64,000 nt of DNA from Clostridioides difficile CD160 (GTDB lineage: Bacteria; Bacillota; Clostridia; Peptostreptococcales; Peptostreptococcaceae). Shown in pieces: positions 1-8,543 of the stretch. A model generated the notes under the pieces. That model did no database searches. It was not told where the DNA came from and saw only the letters and a program-made list of their open reading frames with translations. A program made the position numbers and the translations under genes. Numbering within the stretch: position 1 is the first letter of the stretch; each line of letters starts with the position of its first letter. Location: the NCBI RefSeq assembly GCF_000449425.2, contig NZ_AVHW01000046.1, positions 1 to 64,000 on the forward strand. The letters are read 5' to 3'.

Positions 1-1565
1 GAAAAGATGTAAATAAATACTTGAGAAAGACTTCTGCACCTATTACAGAACTTACAGGAAGTGATAGATATGAGACCGCAGTTAAAATAAGTAAAGAAGG
101 CTGGAAAAATGGTTCAGATAAGGTAATTATAATAAGTGGAGATGTAAGTATTGATGGGATTATATCAACTCCACTAGCTACTACATATAATGCACCAATA
201 CTTTTGGTTGAAAAAAATAATGTGCCTGATAGTGTAAAATCAGAATTAAAACGTCTAAATCCTAAAGATGTAATCATAATTGGAGATGAGAATTCTATTT
301 CTAAAACTAGTGCTAATCAGATAAAATCAACTGTAAATGCTAGTCAAACACGTCTAAGCGGTTCTAACAGATACGAAACATCTCTATTGATAGCAAAAGA
401 AATAGATAAAAATCATGATGTAGATAAAGTTTATATAACGAATGCTACTGGTGGAGAAGTAGATGCACTTACTATAGCAGCAAAAGCAGGTCAAGATAAG
501 CAACCAATTATATTGACTGATAAAGATAGTATTACAAATAATACATATAAATGGTTGGAGAGTGAGGATTTACAAAGTGCTTATTTTATAGGTGGTCCTC
601 AAATGATATCAACAAATGTTATAAATAAAGTAAATGATATAACTAAGGATAGCGTTACTAATAATAGAGTATATGGAGCAGATAGACATGAAACAAATGC
701 AAATGTAATAAAAAAATTCTATACAGAGGATGAATTAGAAGCTGTTTTGGTAGCTAAATCAGATGTACTTGTTGATGCTTTAGCAGCAGGTCCATTAGCT
801 GCTAATTTAAAATCTCCAATACTTATAACTCCAAAGACATATGTGTCAGCATATCATAAAGCTAATTTAGAAGCTAAATCAGCTAATAAGGTATATAAAA
901 TAGGTGGAGGATTGACTTCAAGTGTAATGAATTCTATAGCAGCATCATTATCTAAGCACAATACTACTCCAGCAGACCCAGATAATAATGGTGCTAAGAC
1001 AGTTATGATTGACCCAGGACACGGTGGTTCAGATAGTGGTACAACAGGGAAACCATTAGGTGGTATTAAAGAAAAAGATTATACTTTAAATACTTCACTT
1101 GCGACTACTGAATATTTGCGTTCAAAAGGTATAAATGTAATTATGACTAGAGACACAGATAAAACTCTATCACTTGGAAACAGAACTGCTTTATCTAATT
1201 CTTTAAGACCAGATTTATTTACAAGTATACACTATAATGCGTCTGATACAACTGGAAATGGTGTGGAAGTATTTTATAAACTTGAAGATAAAAATGGTGG
1301 AACTACTAAAACTTTAGCTACAAATATATTAAATAGAATTTTAGAAAAGTTCAATCTAAAAAACAGAGGTGCTAAGACGAGAGCACTATCAACTGATGCT
1401 ACAAAAGATTATTTATATGTTTTAAGAACAAATGATATGCCAGCAGTACTCGTAGAATGTGCATTTTTAGACAATGAGAAAGATATGAGTTTATTGAATA
1501 CATCAAGTAAAGTAAAAGAAATGGGTACACAAATCGGTAAAGGTATAGAAGAGTCGCTAAAATAG
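1..1565 (+). CDS. cwp16: Cell-wall-anchored N-acetylmuramoyl-L-alanine amidase, CWB2 family (5' end missing)
   Basis: This surface autolysin cleaves the amide bond between MurNAc and the stem peptide of peptidoglycan and is held on the wall by three CWB2 repeats that bind the anionic polymer PSII. The repeat signatures are visible as LTGSDRYETA, LSGSNRYETS and VYGADRHETN. The C-terminal third is an Amidase_3 domain with its zinc and catalytic residues in DPGHGG, the Glu of KEKDYTLN, SIHYNAS and LVECAFLD. The gene enters from outside the window: the frame is open to base 3, and the first visible codons match an internal stretch of the next gene, so the signal peptide and about 150 residues lie upstream. 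A terminator follows at 1662-1718. The symbol rests on recalled gene order (cwp16 then cwp17) in C. difficile and was not checked. Confidence 0.85.
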   Translation, partial: KDVNKYLRKTSAPITELTGSDRYETAVKISKEGWKNGSDKVIIISGDVSIDGIISTPLATTYNAPILLVEKNNVPDSVKSELKRLNPKDVIIIGDENSISKTSANQIKSTVNASQTRLSGSNRYETSLLIAKEIDKNHDVDKVYITNATGGEVDALTIAAKAGQDKQPIILTDKDSITNNTYKWLESEDLQSAYFIGGPQMISTNVINKVNDITKDSVTNNRVYGADRHETNANVIKKFYTEDELEAVLVAKSDVLVDALAAGPLAANLKSPILITPKTYVSAYHKANLEAKSANKVYKIGGGLTSSVMNSIAASLSKHNTTPADPDNNGAKTVMIDPGHGGSDSGTTGKPLGGIKEKDYTLNTSLATTEYLRSKGINVIMTRDTDKTLSLGNRTALSNSLRPDLFTSIHYNASDTTGNGVEVFYKLEDKNGGTTKTLATNILNRILEKFNLKNRGAKTRALSTDATKDYLYVLRTNDMPAVLVECAFLDNEKDMSLLNTSSKVKEMGTQIGKGIEESLK

Positions 1566-1661
1566 TCTAAATGAGAATCATTAAAGGTTTTAATATAAAA
1601 TTAATTATGGTCTTAAACTTAGACTAAATCTACAAAATAAAATATAATTGTATTAATAAGA

Positions 1662-1718
1662 AAGGCTATATATATACTGTTGCATATAAGTGCAAAAAAG
1701 TGTATATATAGCCTTTTG
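1662..1718 (+). terminator. Rho-independent terminator of first surface amidase gene
   Basis: A long inverted repeat pairs AAGGCTATATATATAC with GTGTATATATAGCCTT, separated by a loop containing TGTTGCATAT and followed by a short T run. It lies about 100 bases after the stop codon. Confidence 0.8.
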
Positions 1719-2035
1719 TAGTTAAGTATAATATAAAAACATTCATAGATATAAAGAATATTATTAACTATTAAAAGTTGTGATATTTGTCTATAAAATA
1801 CGATGAAAATTAAGGTATTATGTGTTATTATTTGTTTTTTATGGATTTTTATGGATTTTTATCACAATAAGTGATATAGTGAAGATAAATAAATGTATTT
1901 AATACATTTATTTTTTTATTATTTTATTTTTATAATTTATTTATAAATTATTTATAATTTTGGGTAGATACACTTTGACATATTAAAAAATTAAGAAGAC
2001 TAAGTCAGAAATTTATTTTAAATAAGGAGATTGAT
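1719..2035 (+). promoter_or_regulatory. AT-rich leader region of second surface amidase gene
   Basis: This stretch is extremely AT-rich. It holds two exact direct copies of ATGGATTTTT (1841-1860). It also holds a 12-bp inverted repeat, AATAAATGTATT, T, AATACATTTATT (1888-1912), followed by a T run, which could act as a second terminator for the upstream copy. A possible -35 TTGACA is at 1975-1980, without a convincing -10. The Shine-Dalgarno sequence AAGGAG is just before the ATG at 2036. No open reading frame of note is present. Confidence 0.4.
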
Positions 2036-3505
2036 ATGAGAAGAAATACAAAATTATTAACAACAGGAATTCTTTCAATGGCAATTGTTGCACCTACAAT
2101 GGCATTTGCTACCGAATCTAATGCTATGGAAAATAATGCAGATTTAAATATAAGCTTAGAGAAAAAAAGTATAGTTTTAGGCAGTACATCAAAAGTTAGT
2201 GTCAAATTTAAAGAAAAACCAGAAGCAGATAGTATTACATTAAAATATAAATGTTATGACATGCCATTAGATACAACTCTAAATTACAACAAATCAACTG
2301 GGGCATACGAAGGTACTATCAATTACAATAAAGACCCAGAATATCAAAATGTTTGGGAGCTACAAGGTATAACAATAAACAGTGCAAATAATCCTAAGAC
2401 TTTAAACAAACAAGACCTAGAGAAGCTAGGATTAAATTTAAAAGACTATAATGTAACGCAGGAATGTATAATTGAAGATATAACTTCAAGAAAAGATGTA
2501 AATAAATACTTGAGAAAGACTTCTGCACCTATTACAGAACTTACAGGAAGTGATAGATATGAAACAGCAGTTAAAATAAGTAAAGAAGGTTGGAAAAATG
2601 GTGCAGATAAGGTAGTTATAATAAATGGAGATGTAAGTATTGATGGGATTATATCAACTCCACTAGCAACTACATATAATGCACCAATACTTTTAGTTGA
2701 AAAAAATAATGTTCCTGATAGTGTAAAAGCAGAATTAAAACGTCTAAATCCTAAAGATATAATTATCGTTGGAGATGAGAATTCTATTTCTAAAACTAGT
2801 GTTAATCAGATAAAATCAGCTGTAAATTCTTCTAATCAAACTCGTCTAAATGGTTCTAATAGATACGAGACATCTCTATTGATAGCAAAAGAAATAGATA
2901 AAAATCACGATGTAGATAAAGTTTATATAACAAATGGTAAGGATGGTGGAGAAATAGATGCACTTACTATAGCAGCAAAAGCAGGTCAAGATAAGCAACC
3001 AATTATAGTGGCTGACAAAGATAGTATTACAAATATTACATATCAATGGCTGGAGAGTGAGGATTTACAAAGTGCTTATTTTATAGGTGGTCCTCAAATG
3101 ATATCAACAAATGTTATAAATAAAGTAAATGATATAACTAAGGATAATGTTACTAATAATAGAGTATCTGGTGCAGATAGACATGAAACAAATGCAAATG
3201 TAATAAAGAAATTCTATCCAGATGCCGAATTAGAAGCTATGTTAGTAGCTAAATCGGATGAACTTGTTGATGCTTTAGCAGCAGGTCCATTAGCTGCTAG
3301 TTTAAAGTCACCAATTCTTATAACGCCAAAGACATATGTGTCAGCATATCATAAAGCTAATTTAGAGGCTAAATCGGCTAATAAGGTATATAAAATAGGC
3401 GGAGGATTGACTTCTAATGTAATGAATTCTATAGCAGCATCACTATCTAAACATATACAACTCCAACAGACCCAGGAAGTAATAATGGTGCTAAGACAGT
3501 TATGA
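2036..3505 (+). CDS. cwp17: CWB2 surface protein, truncated by frameshift before its amidase domain
   Basis: This is the N-terminal part of a second Cwp16/17-type autolysin. It starts at ATG with a good ribosome-binding site. A Sec signal peptide occupies about residues 1-26 (basic MRRNTK, hydrophobic core, cleavage near AFA). A spacer domain of about 130 residues follows, then three CWB2 repeats starting near residues 168, 270 and 376 (LTGSDRYETA, LNGSNRYETS, VSGADRHETN). After residue 473 the reading frame departs from the neighbouring copy and ends 16 codons later. Inserting one A near base 3453 restores the frame into the amidase domain at 3502-4056. As read, the product would be a secreted wall-binding protein without enzyme activity. 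The frameshift could be a true mutation or a base-calling error. Confidence 0.8.
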   Translation: MRRNTKLLTTGILSMAIVAPTMAFATESNAMENNADLNISLEKKSIVLGSTSKVSVKFKEKPEADSITLKYKCYDMPLDTTLNYNKSTGAYEGTINYNKDPEYQNVWELQGITINSANNPKTLNKQDLEKLGLNLKDYNVTQECIIEDITSRKDVNKYLRKTSAPITELTGSDRYETAVKISKEGWKNGADKVVIINGDVSIDGIISTPLATTYNAPILLVEKNNVPDSVKAELKRLNPKDIIIVGDENSISKTSVNQIKSAVNSSNQTRLNGSNRYETSLLIAKEIDKNHDVDKVYITNGKDGGEIDALTIAAKAGQDKQPIIVADKDSITNITYQWLESEDLQSAYFIGGPQMISTNVINKVNDITKDNVTNNRVSGADRHETNANVIKKFYPDAELEAMLVAKSDELVDALAAGPLAASLKSPILITPKTYVSAYHKANLEAKSANKVYKIGGGLTSNVMNSIAASLSKHIQLQQTQEVIMVLRQL

Positions 3506-4056
3506 TTGACCCAGGGCATGGTGGTTCAGCACCTGGAAATTCATTTGGAGGAATGATTGAAAAAGATTACAATTTAAATACTTCACTTGCAACTACTGAA
3601 TATTTACGTTCAAAAGGTATAAATGTAATTATGACTAGAGATACAGATAAAACTGTATCACTTGGAAGTAGAACTGCTTTATCTAACTCACTTAAACCAG
3701 ACTTATTTACAAGTATACACTATAATGGTGATAATAATAGAAAAGGTCATGGAGTAGAAGTGTTTTATAAGCTTAAAGATAAAAATGGAGGAACTACTAA
3801 GACGGTAGCTAAAAATATATTAAATAGGATTTTAGAAAAGTTTAAACTTACTAATAGAGGAATAAAAACGAGAGCTTTAAACGATGACTCTACAAAAGAC
3901 TATTTGTATGTTTTAAGAACTAATAATATTCCAGCTGTACTTGTAGAATGTGCCTTTTTGGATAGTGCAAGTGATATGAGTTTAATAAACTCGCCAGCAA
4001 AAGTAAAAGAAATGGGTACACAAATAGCTAAAGGAATAGAAGAGTCATTAAAGTAA
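3502..4056 (+). pseudogene. cwp17: Detached Amidase_3 domain of the frameshifted Cwp17
   Basis: These 184 codons encode the complete catalytic domain of an N-acetylmuramoyl-L-alanine amidase: DPGHGG (zinc His), Glu in IEKDYN, SIHYNG (second His) and LVECAFLD (catalytic Glu). It has no signal peptide or wall-binding repeats of its own because it is the 3' part of the gene that starts at 2036. Its first ATG overlaps the TGA of the upstream frame in an ATGA arrangement, which would allow termination-reinitiation. Any product made that way would stay in the cytoplasm. No Shine-Dalgarno sequence is evident. Transcription would end at the terminator at 4148-4208. Confidence 0.75.
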
Positions 4057-4147
4057 TTATAAGTAAAAAGATTTAAAAGTTTAATGTAAATCTATAATTG
4101 GAAATTGACATTAAAGTCATAAAATGAAATATAAGTGTATCAATATC

Positions 4148-4208
4148 AAAGACTGTATATACATTGTTGCATATATAAATGCAAGACTATGTATATATAG
4201 TCTTTTTT
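4148..4208 (+). terminator. Terminator of second surface amidase gene
   Basis: AAAGACTGTATATACAT pairs with ATGTATATATAGTCTTT around a loop with TGTTGCATAT, followed by six T residues. The layout matches the terminator at 1662-1718, so it was duplicated with the gene. Confidence 0.85.
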
Positions 4209-4231
4209 GTAGTTAAATGCAATAATTTGAT

Positions 4232-4263
4232 TGTATTTTGTAAAATACACAATATGATATAAT
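4232..4263 (+). promoter_or_regulatory. Putative promoter and operator of the DNA-end-processing operon
   Basis: A perfect inverted repeat, TGTATTTTGTAAAATACA (4232-4249), sits immediately before a consensus -10 hexamer TATAAT (4258-4263), about 40 bases from the GTG start at 4304. No well-spaced -35 is seen: TTGATT at 4227 is 25 bases away and TTGTAA at 4238 is 14. The palindrome occupies the place where the -35 should be, which suggests a regulator-binding site. It does not match the usual LexA or CodY consensus. Confidence 0.45.
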
Positions 4264-4303
4264 TAGATAATATACACTTAATTTAATTGAGGAAGGTGAT
4301 TAT

Positions 4304-6220
4304 GTGGAATATTTATTTGAAAAAAGTGGTTTAAGAGAATATAGAGATGAACCTTTAGATAAATATAGAGAAATATTAGAAAAAAACTATAATAATTCAA
4401 GAAGTATTATTCTATTGGTACCAAATAATAATACAAAAATAAGATATGAAAGGTCTTTAAAATTAGATTATAGTGAAGAGTTGAAAATAACAACATATAT
4501 AGGTTTTGTAAAAAAAGAATTATTGAAATATTGGCCACTCATAATAGAAAAATGTAATAAAATAAGTAAAAAACCTGTATCTCCAACATTTATATCAAAC
4601 AGTTTAAGTGAATATTTAATAGTACAAAAAGTTAAGGAAAAAAGGATACAAGAAGGTTATTTTGAAGATATTACAGGAACAAATAAATCAATAGCAAATA
4701 GTATAATGACCAATATAAACAAATCTGCATTCAATTTAATTGATTTTGATTTTATTGGAGAAAAAATATATTCATCAAAGAAAAACAGAGATAGTATATA
4801 TAGATTTTCATATACTCAAATGGATGAAATTATATCATATTATATAGACTCATTATTATCAAACTCAATTTTAGATAATGCATTAAGTGTATATCTATAT
4901 AATCAATATCTGCTTACTGATGATTCTTATATAAAAAACTTATTTAAAGAAGTGAGATATATAATAGTGGATAGCCTTGAAAATTCAAGTAATGTAGAAG
5001 TTGATTTTATTGTAAAAGCATTAGATAATGCATTGGAAAGTTATATATATATTGATTATAGCAAAGATTACTCTGTATTTAATAATGCAGATATGGACTA
5101 TATAAATGAAAAGATAATATCAAAAATTGAATCACAAGAAAAAGATAAGATTAAAAAGAAGAACATAGGAATAGAAGACTTATACTTATTAAATGCAAAA
5201 GTGGAATTAAATCAATCAAGCCAACTGTACAATGAAATGTTAGATTTAATAAGTGAAAAAATTATATCTCTTATAGAAGATGGTATATCTCCAAGAGATA
5301 TAGCAATTATATCTCCTATAAATAATACTATATTGGAGTATCAGATTAGAGACTCTTTGATAGAAAAAAATATAGATGTTTTTAATACTAAAAAGGATAA
5401 AAAAGTTATAGATTATCCATATGGAAATGCACTGGTAGTAGCTACATGTATATTTTATGGGCATTTAGATTTTATAAAAGAAGATGAATATTTAAGTTTT
5501 TTAGAAACTCTTTTAGAAATAAATAGGATAAAGGCATTTAAAATTCTCAATGAAACAAGAAATTTAAGTATTGATAATATAAATGGATATAGTCAGTACT
5601 GTGACATTTTACAGTATATTGAAGAAAAGAAGAAAAGTGATATAAAAATACATGAATTTTTAATTCAGTTCTATATAGATAAAATGCTAGGTTTAAAAGA
5701 AGGTAAGAAGAATGTTGGGTTATGTAAAAAGATAATAGCTGAAAGTGAATCTTTTAGTGAAAGTATAAGTTTACTTGATATGAGAGAAGAAAAGATATTC
5801 ATAGAAGCTTTAAAGACTACAATAAATGATTATTACTCTGTTGTTGATATGGAAGAGTTAAAATCTAAAGATAAAATAGTAATAACTACTCCTTATTCGT
5901 ATATATCATCAAATATAGATAGAAGTATACAAATATGGGTAGATATAGGAAGTAATGCTTGGAATATGAAAATAGAAAAAGATATAAGCAATTTAATTGT
6001 ACTTAGAAAATCTTTTGAGGAAAAAAAGATTTATACAAATGAAATGGAAGAATATTATAAGAAATATTATCTATACAATACTGTATATAATTTGTTACTA
6101 AATGCAAATAAAATTTATGCATACAAGAGTGAGTATACGATTAATGGATATATTCAAGAAAGTATGTTATATAGTATACTTTTAAAAATCTCACATAAAG
6201 GAGATAAAAATTATGATTAA
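4304..6220 (+). CDS. AddB-like protein with degenerate helicase fold and no nuclease domain
   Basis: This 638-residue protein has no name I can give it. Its first 60 residues and several later blocks line up by eye with AddB: IILLVPNNNT with AddB IILLVPEQYT, KITTYIGFVKKEL with the motif Ia region, YIIVDSLENS at the Walker B place, and DGISPRDIAIISP with the AddB segment VRYRDITIATR. The position of the AddB P-loop (GRGGSGKST) is replaced by EKSGLREYRDE, so ATP binding is unlikely, and the Fe-S nuclease domain is absent. It probably serves as a scaffold or DNA-recognition subunit. It starts at GTG, set by GAGGAAGG at 4289; the overlapping ATG two bases earlier gives a short dead frame. It overlaps the next gene by 8 bases, so the two products are likely partners. 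Confidence 0.6.
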   Translation: MEYLFEKSGLREYRDEPLDKYREILEKNYNNSRSIILLVPNNNTKIRYERSLKLDYSEELKITTYIGFVKKELLKYWPLIIEKCNKISKKPVSPTFISNSLSEYLIVQKVKEKRIQEGYFEDITGTNKSIANSIMTNINKSAFNLIDFDFIGEKIYSSKKNRDSIYRFSYTQMDEIISYYIDSLLSNSILDNALSVYLYNQYLLTDDSYIKNLFKEVRYIIVDSLENSSNVEVDFIVKALDNALESYIYIDYSKDYSVFNNADMDYINEKIISKIESQEKDKIKKKNIGIEDLYLLNAKVELNQSSQLYNEMLDLISEKIISLIEDGISPRDIAIISPINNTILEYQIRDSLIEKNIDVFNTKKDKKVIDYPYGNALVVATCIFYGHLDFIKEDEYLSFLETLLEINRIKAFKILNETRNLSIDNINGYSQYCDILQYIEEKKKSDIKIHEFLIQFYIDKMLGLKEGKKNVGLCKKIIAESESFSESISLLDMREEKIFIEALKTTINDYYSVVDMEELKSKDKIVITTPYSYISSNIDRSIQIWVDIGSNAWNMKIEKDISNLIVLRKSFEEKKIYTNEMEEYYKKYYLYNTVYNLLLNANKIYAYKSEYTINGYIQESMLYSILLKISHKGDKNYD

Positions 6221-8432
6221 TATAAATTATAGAGAAGATCAGATACCAATAATAAATTATGATAATGGTACTATGGCGGTACCAGCAGTACCAGGTGCAG
6301 GAAAAACATTTATAATAACAAACTTAGTAGCAAAGCTATTACTTGAGCAGAAGCATAAAGGTGGAAAGATATTAGTTCTTACTTATATGAACAGTGCTGT
6401 AAATAATTTTAAAGGTAGAATAAAAAAAATTCTTGAAGAGAATAAAATAGATGATGCTAGTTCATATGAAGTAATGACCATACATAGTTTAGCTGTAAAG
6501 ATAATAAAGGAAAAACCAGAAGCTGTAATGTTAAGTGAGGATTTTAATATAGCTGACGATTTACAAAAAAATATTATATTAAATGAATGTATAAATAGAT
6601 TTAGATTTGAAGGAGGAGAAAGAGCTTTTAGATGGTTTCTAAAAGAGCAAAAAGATGAGCGTTGGAAAGAAATAACTCTTGAAGCTTGGGAAAGAGGTTT
6701 TTTTGAATTTGCAGGAAATGCAATAAGTGAACTTAAGTATAAAGGTATTTCTCCAGATAAACTTGAAGAAATATTGTCAAGAGGGCATAAAGGAATGCTT
6801 AAAATTATTTTACCAATATATAAGTTATATGATAGGAAGTTGAAGCAAAATGGATTATTAGATTATGATGATATATTAATTTTAGCAGAAAAAACTTTGA
6901 GTTTAGATGAAGCACTTAGAAAGAAGTTTCAGACTAGATACAAATATATTTTTGAAGATGAATGTCAGGATTCAAATGAAATTCAAGGTAATATAATAAA
7001 AATTATATCTAGCGAAAATAAAAATTTAGTTAGGGTTGGGGATATAAATCAGAGTATAACAGGAACTTTTTCATCATCAGACCCCAGATTTTTTAAAGAA
7101 TTTATAAATAATGCAGATTTCTGTCACAGGATGAATATGTCAAATAGAAGTTCAAAAGATATACTTGATTTAGCAAATACTCTTGTGGATTATGTTACAA
7201 AGGAATTTAGACAGGAAGAATGTAGACATGCTCTTGAAGATATGCAAATAAAGACTGTACCAAATGGAATGGGGTATAAAGAAAATCCTAACCCAGAACA
7301 TTATAATATAAATGTAAAGTGGTATGAGAGTTGGAAAAATGAAATAGAGCAAACTGCTAAATATGTTAAAGGGATAAAAAATAAATACCCAGATAAAAGT
7401 ATAGGTATATTAGTCCCATTTAATGAACAAGTTACACAAGTTGCTAAAGAACTTAGGGAGTACAATCTAACTTTTGAAGAATTAGGGCCAAATTCTTTGA
7501 GTAAGAGGAAGATTATAAACAACATAGCATCTATTATTGATTTTATGCTACATTGTGATGATGTAGAAAAGCTAATAAATGTACTTGATAAGGTTTTTAT
7601 AAATATTGATAATGAAGCAGATGAGAAGAATTTTTTAGAAGTATTAAAAGACTATTCGACAGAAGAAATCATCTACAATTTTGAATTTAGTAAGTTAGAC
7701 ACTGATTTAATAGAAATTAATGAAGAAAGTGAGGTATATTTGAATTTCAAAAAAGGAATAGATATTATAAAACATATATTAGAATATCCAATAATAAGGT
7801 TAGACTTATTAGTTTTATTTATTGGCAAAAAACTTAATTTAGAAAAAGAAGATAAGGCTGTACTTGATTATATATCTTTTTATATAAAGTATCTAGTATC
7901 AGAAAATATACATATGGATTTAGAGGATGTATATAATTTATTATTCGATGTAAAAAATAAAGTATTCAATCACATAATAGATGTAGTATATGAGATAAAT
8001 GGATATGAGCCAGAGCCTGGTAGTATAACATTATGTAATTATCATAAGTCAAAGGGAATGGAGTGGGATTGTGTGTTTTTATTAGGTCTTGTTGAATATA
8101 ATTTCCCTGACAATATCAATCAAAAATTTCAGAGTGATAAATGGTATTTAAAAGAAAAATACAAAAATCCTATGGCAATTATTAAATCAGAAATCGAAGC
8201 TATATTAAAAGGAAGTATCTCAACTGATTATGCTCATAAGACTAAGATTGATTCTATAAATGAAAAAATTAGACTTTTATATGTAGGAATTACTAGAGCA
8301 AAGGAGATGTTAGTACTTTCAGGAAGTGCTTATAGAGATGAAAATGATATAGGCAATAAAAGAAAAGAGCAAAAACCAAGTATATATTTAAGCAGACTGA
8401 ACCGACATATTATTGAAAAGAGGTCAAATTAA
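6213..8432 (+). CDS. UvrD/Rep-type superfamily 1 DNA helicase
   Basis: A 739-residue ATP-dependent DNA helicase with every SF1A motif visible: the Q motif near REDQ (residue 8), Walker A PGAGKT (27-32), Ia TYMNSAVNNF, Ib MTIHSL, Walker B as DECQD (249-253, where most relatives have DEYQD), III VGDINQSITG, V NYHKSKGMEWD and VI LLYVGITRAKE. It has the size of UvrD/PcrA and lacks the C-terminal nuclease of AddA. Its start overlaps the end of the AddB-like gene, behind the ribosome-binding site AGGAGAT. A gap of 111 bases containing a short ATCAATAT inverted repeat separates it from the nuclease gene. By context it is the motor of a three-part helicase-nuclease, not the housekeeping PcrA, but that is inference. 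Confidence 0.85.
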   Translation: MININYREDQIPIINYDNGTMAVPAVPGAGKTFIITNLVAKLLLEQKHKGGKILVLTYMNSAVNNFKGRIKKILEENKIDDASSYEVMTIHSLAVKIIKEKPEAVMLSEDFNIADDLQKNIILNECINRFRFEGGERAFRWFLKEQKDERWKEITLEAWERGFFEFAGNAISELKYKGISPDKLEEILSRGHKGMLKIILPIYKLYDRKLKQNGLLDYDDILILAEKTLSLDEALRKKFQTRYKYIFEDECQDSNEIQGNIIKIISSENKNLVRVGDINQSITGTFSSSDPRFFKEFINNADFCHRMNMSNRSSKDILDLANTLVDYVTKEFRQEECRHALEDMQIKTVPNGMGYKENPNPEHYNINVKWYESWKNEIEQTAKYVKGIKNKYPDKSIGILVPFNEQVTQVAKELREYNLTFEELGPNSLSKRKIINNIASIIDFMLHCDDVEKLINVLDKVFINIDNEADEKNFLEVLKDYSTEEIIYNFEFSKLDTDLIEINEESEVYLNFKKGIDIIKHILEYPIIRLDLLVLFIGKKLNLEKEDKAVLDYISFYIKYLVSENIHMDLEDVYNLLFDVKNKVFNHIIDVVYEINGYEPEPGSITLCNYHKSKGMEWDCVFLLGLVEYNFPDNINQKFQSDKWYLKEKYKNPMAIIKSEIEAILKGSISTDYAHKTKIDSINEKIRLLYVGITRAKEMLVLSGSAYRDENDIGNKRKEQKPSIYLSRLNRHIIEKRSN

Positions 8433-8543
8433 TATATGATAAGTTACATCAATATATTGTTTAAAATATTGATTGAAAAAAGTTAAAACAATATATAGTA
8501 GTAAATAGTTATTAAAAATAAAATTAAGAGGAAAGTGATATGA

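Larger units (their letters stand above)
1..4056 (+). repeat. Tandem gene duplication: 1-1565 and 2490-4056
   Basis: Bases 1-960 and 2490-3450 are nearly identical in sequence and frame, with a constant offset of about 2489 bases. Similarity continues at a lower level through the amidase domain. Both copies end in the same style of terminator with a conserved TGTTGCATAT loop sequence. This is a direct tandem duplication of a whole surface-protein gene with its 3' flank. The very high identity in the CWB2 part and lower identity in the amidase part fits either recent duplication with uneven selection or gene conversion. Confidence 0.85.
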
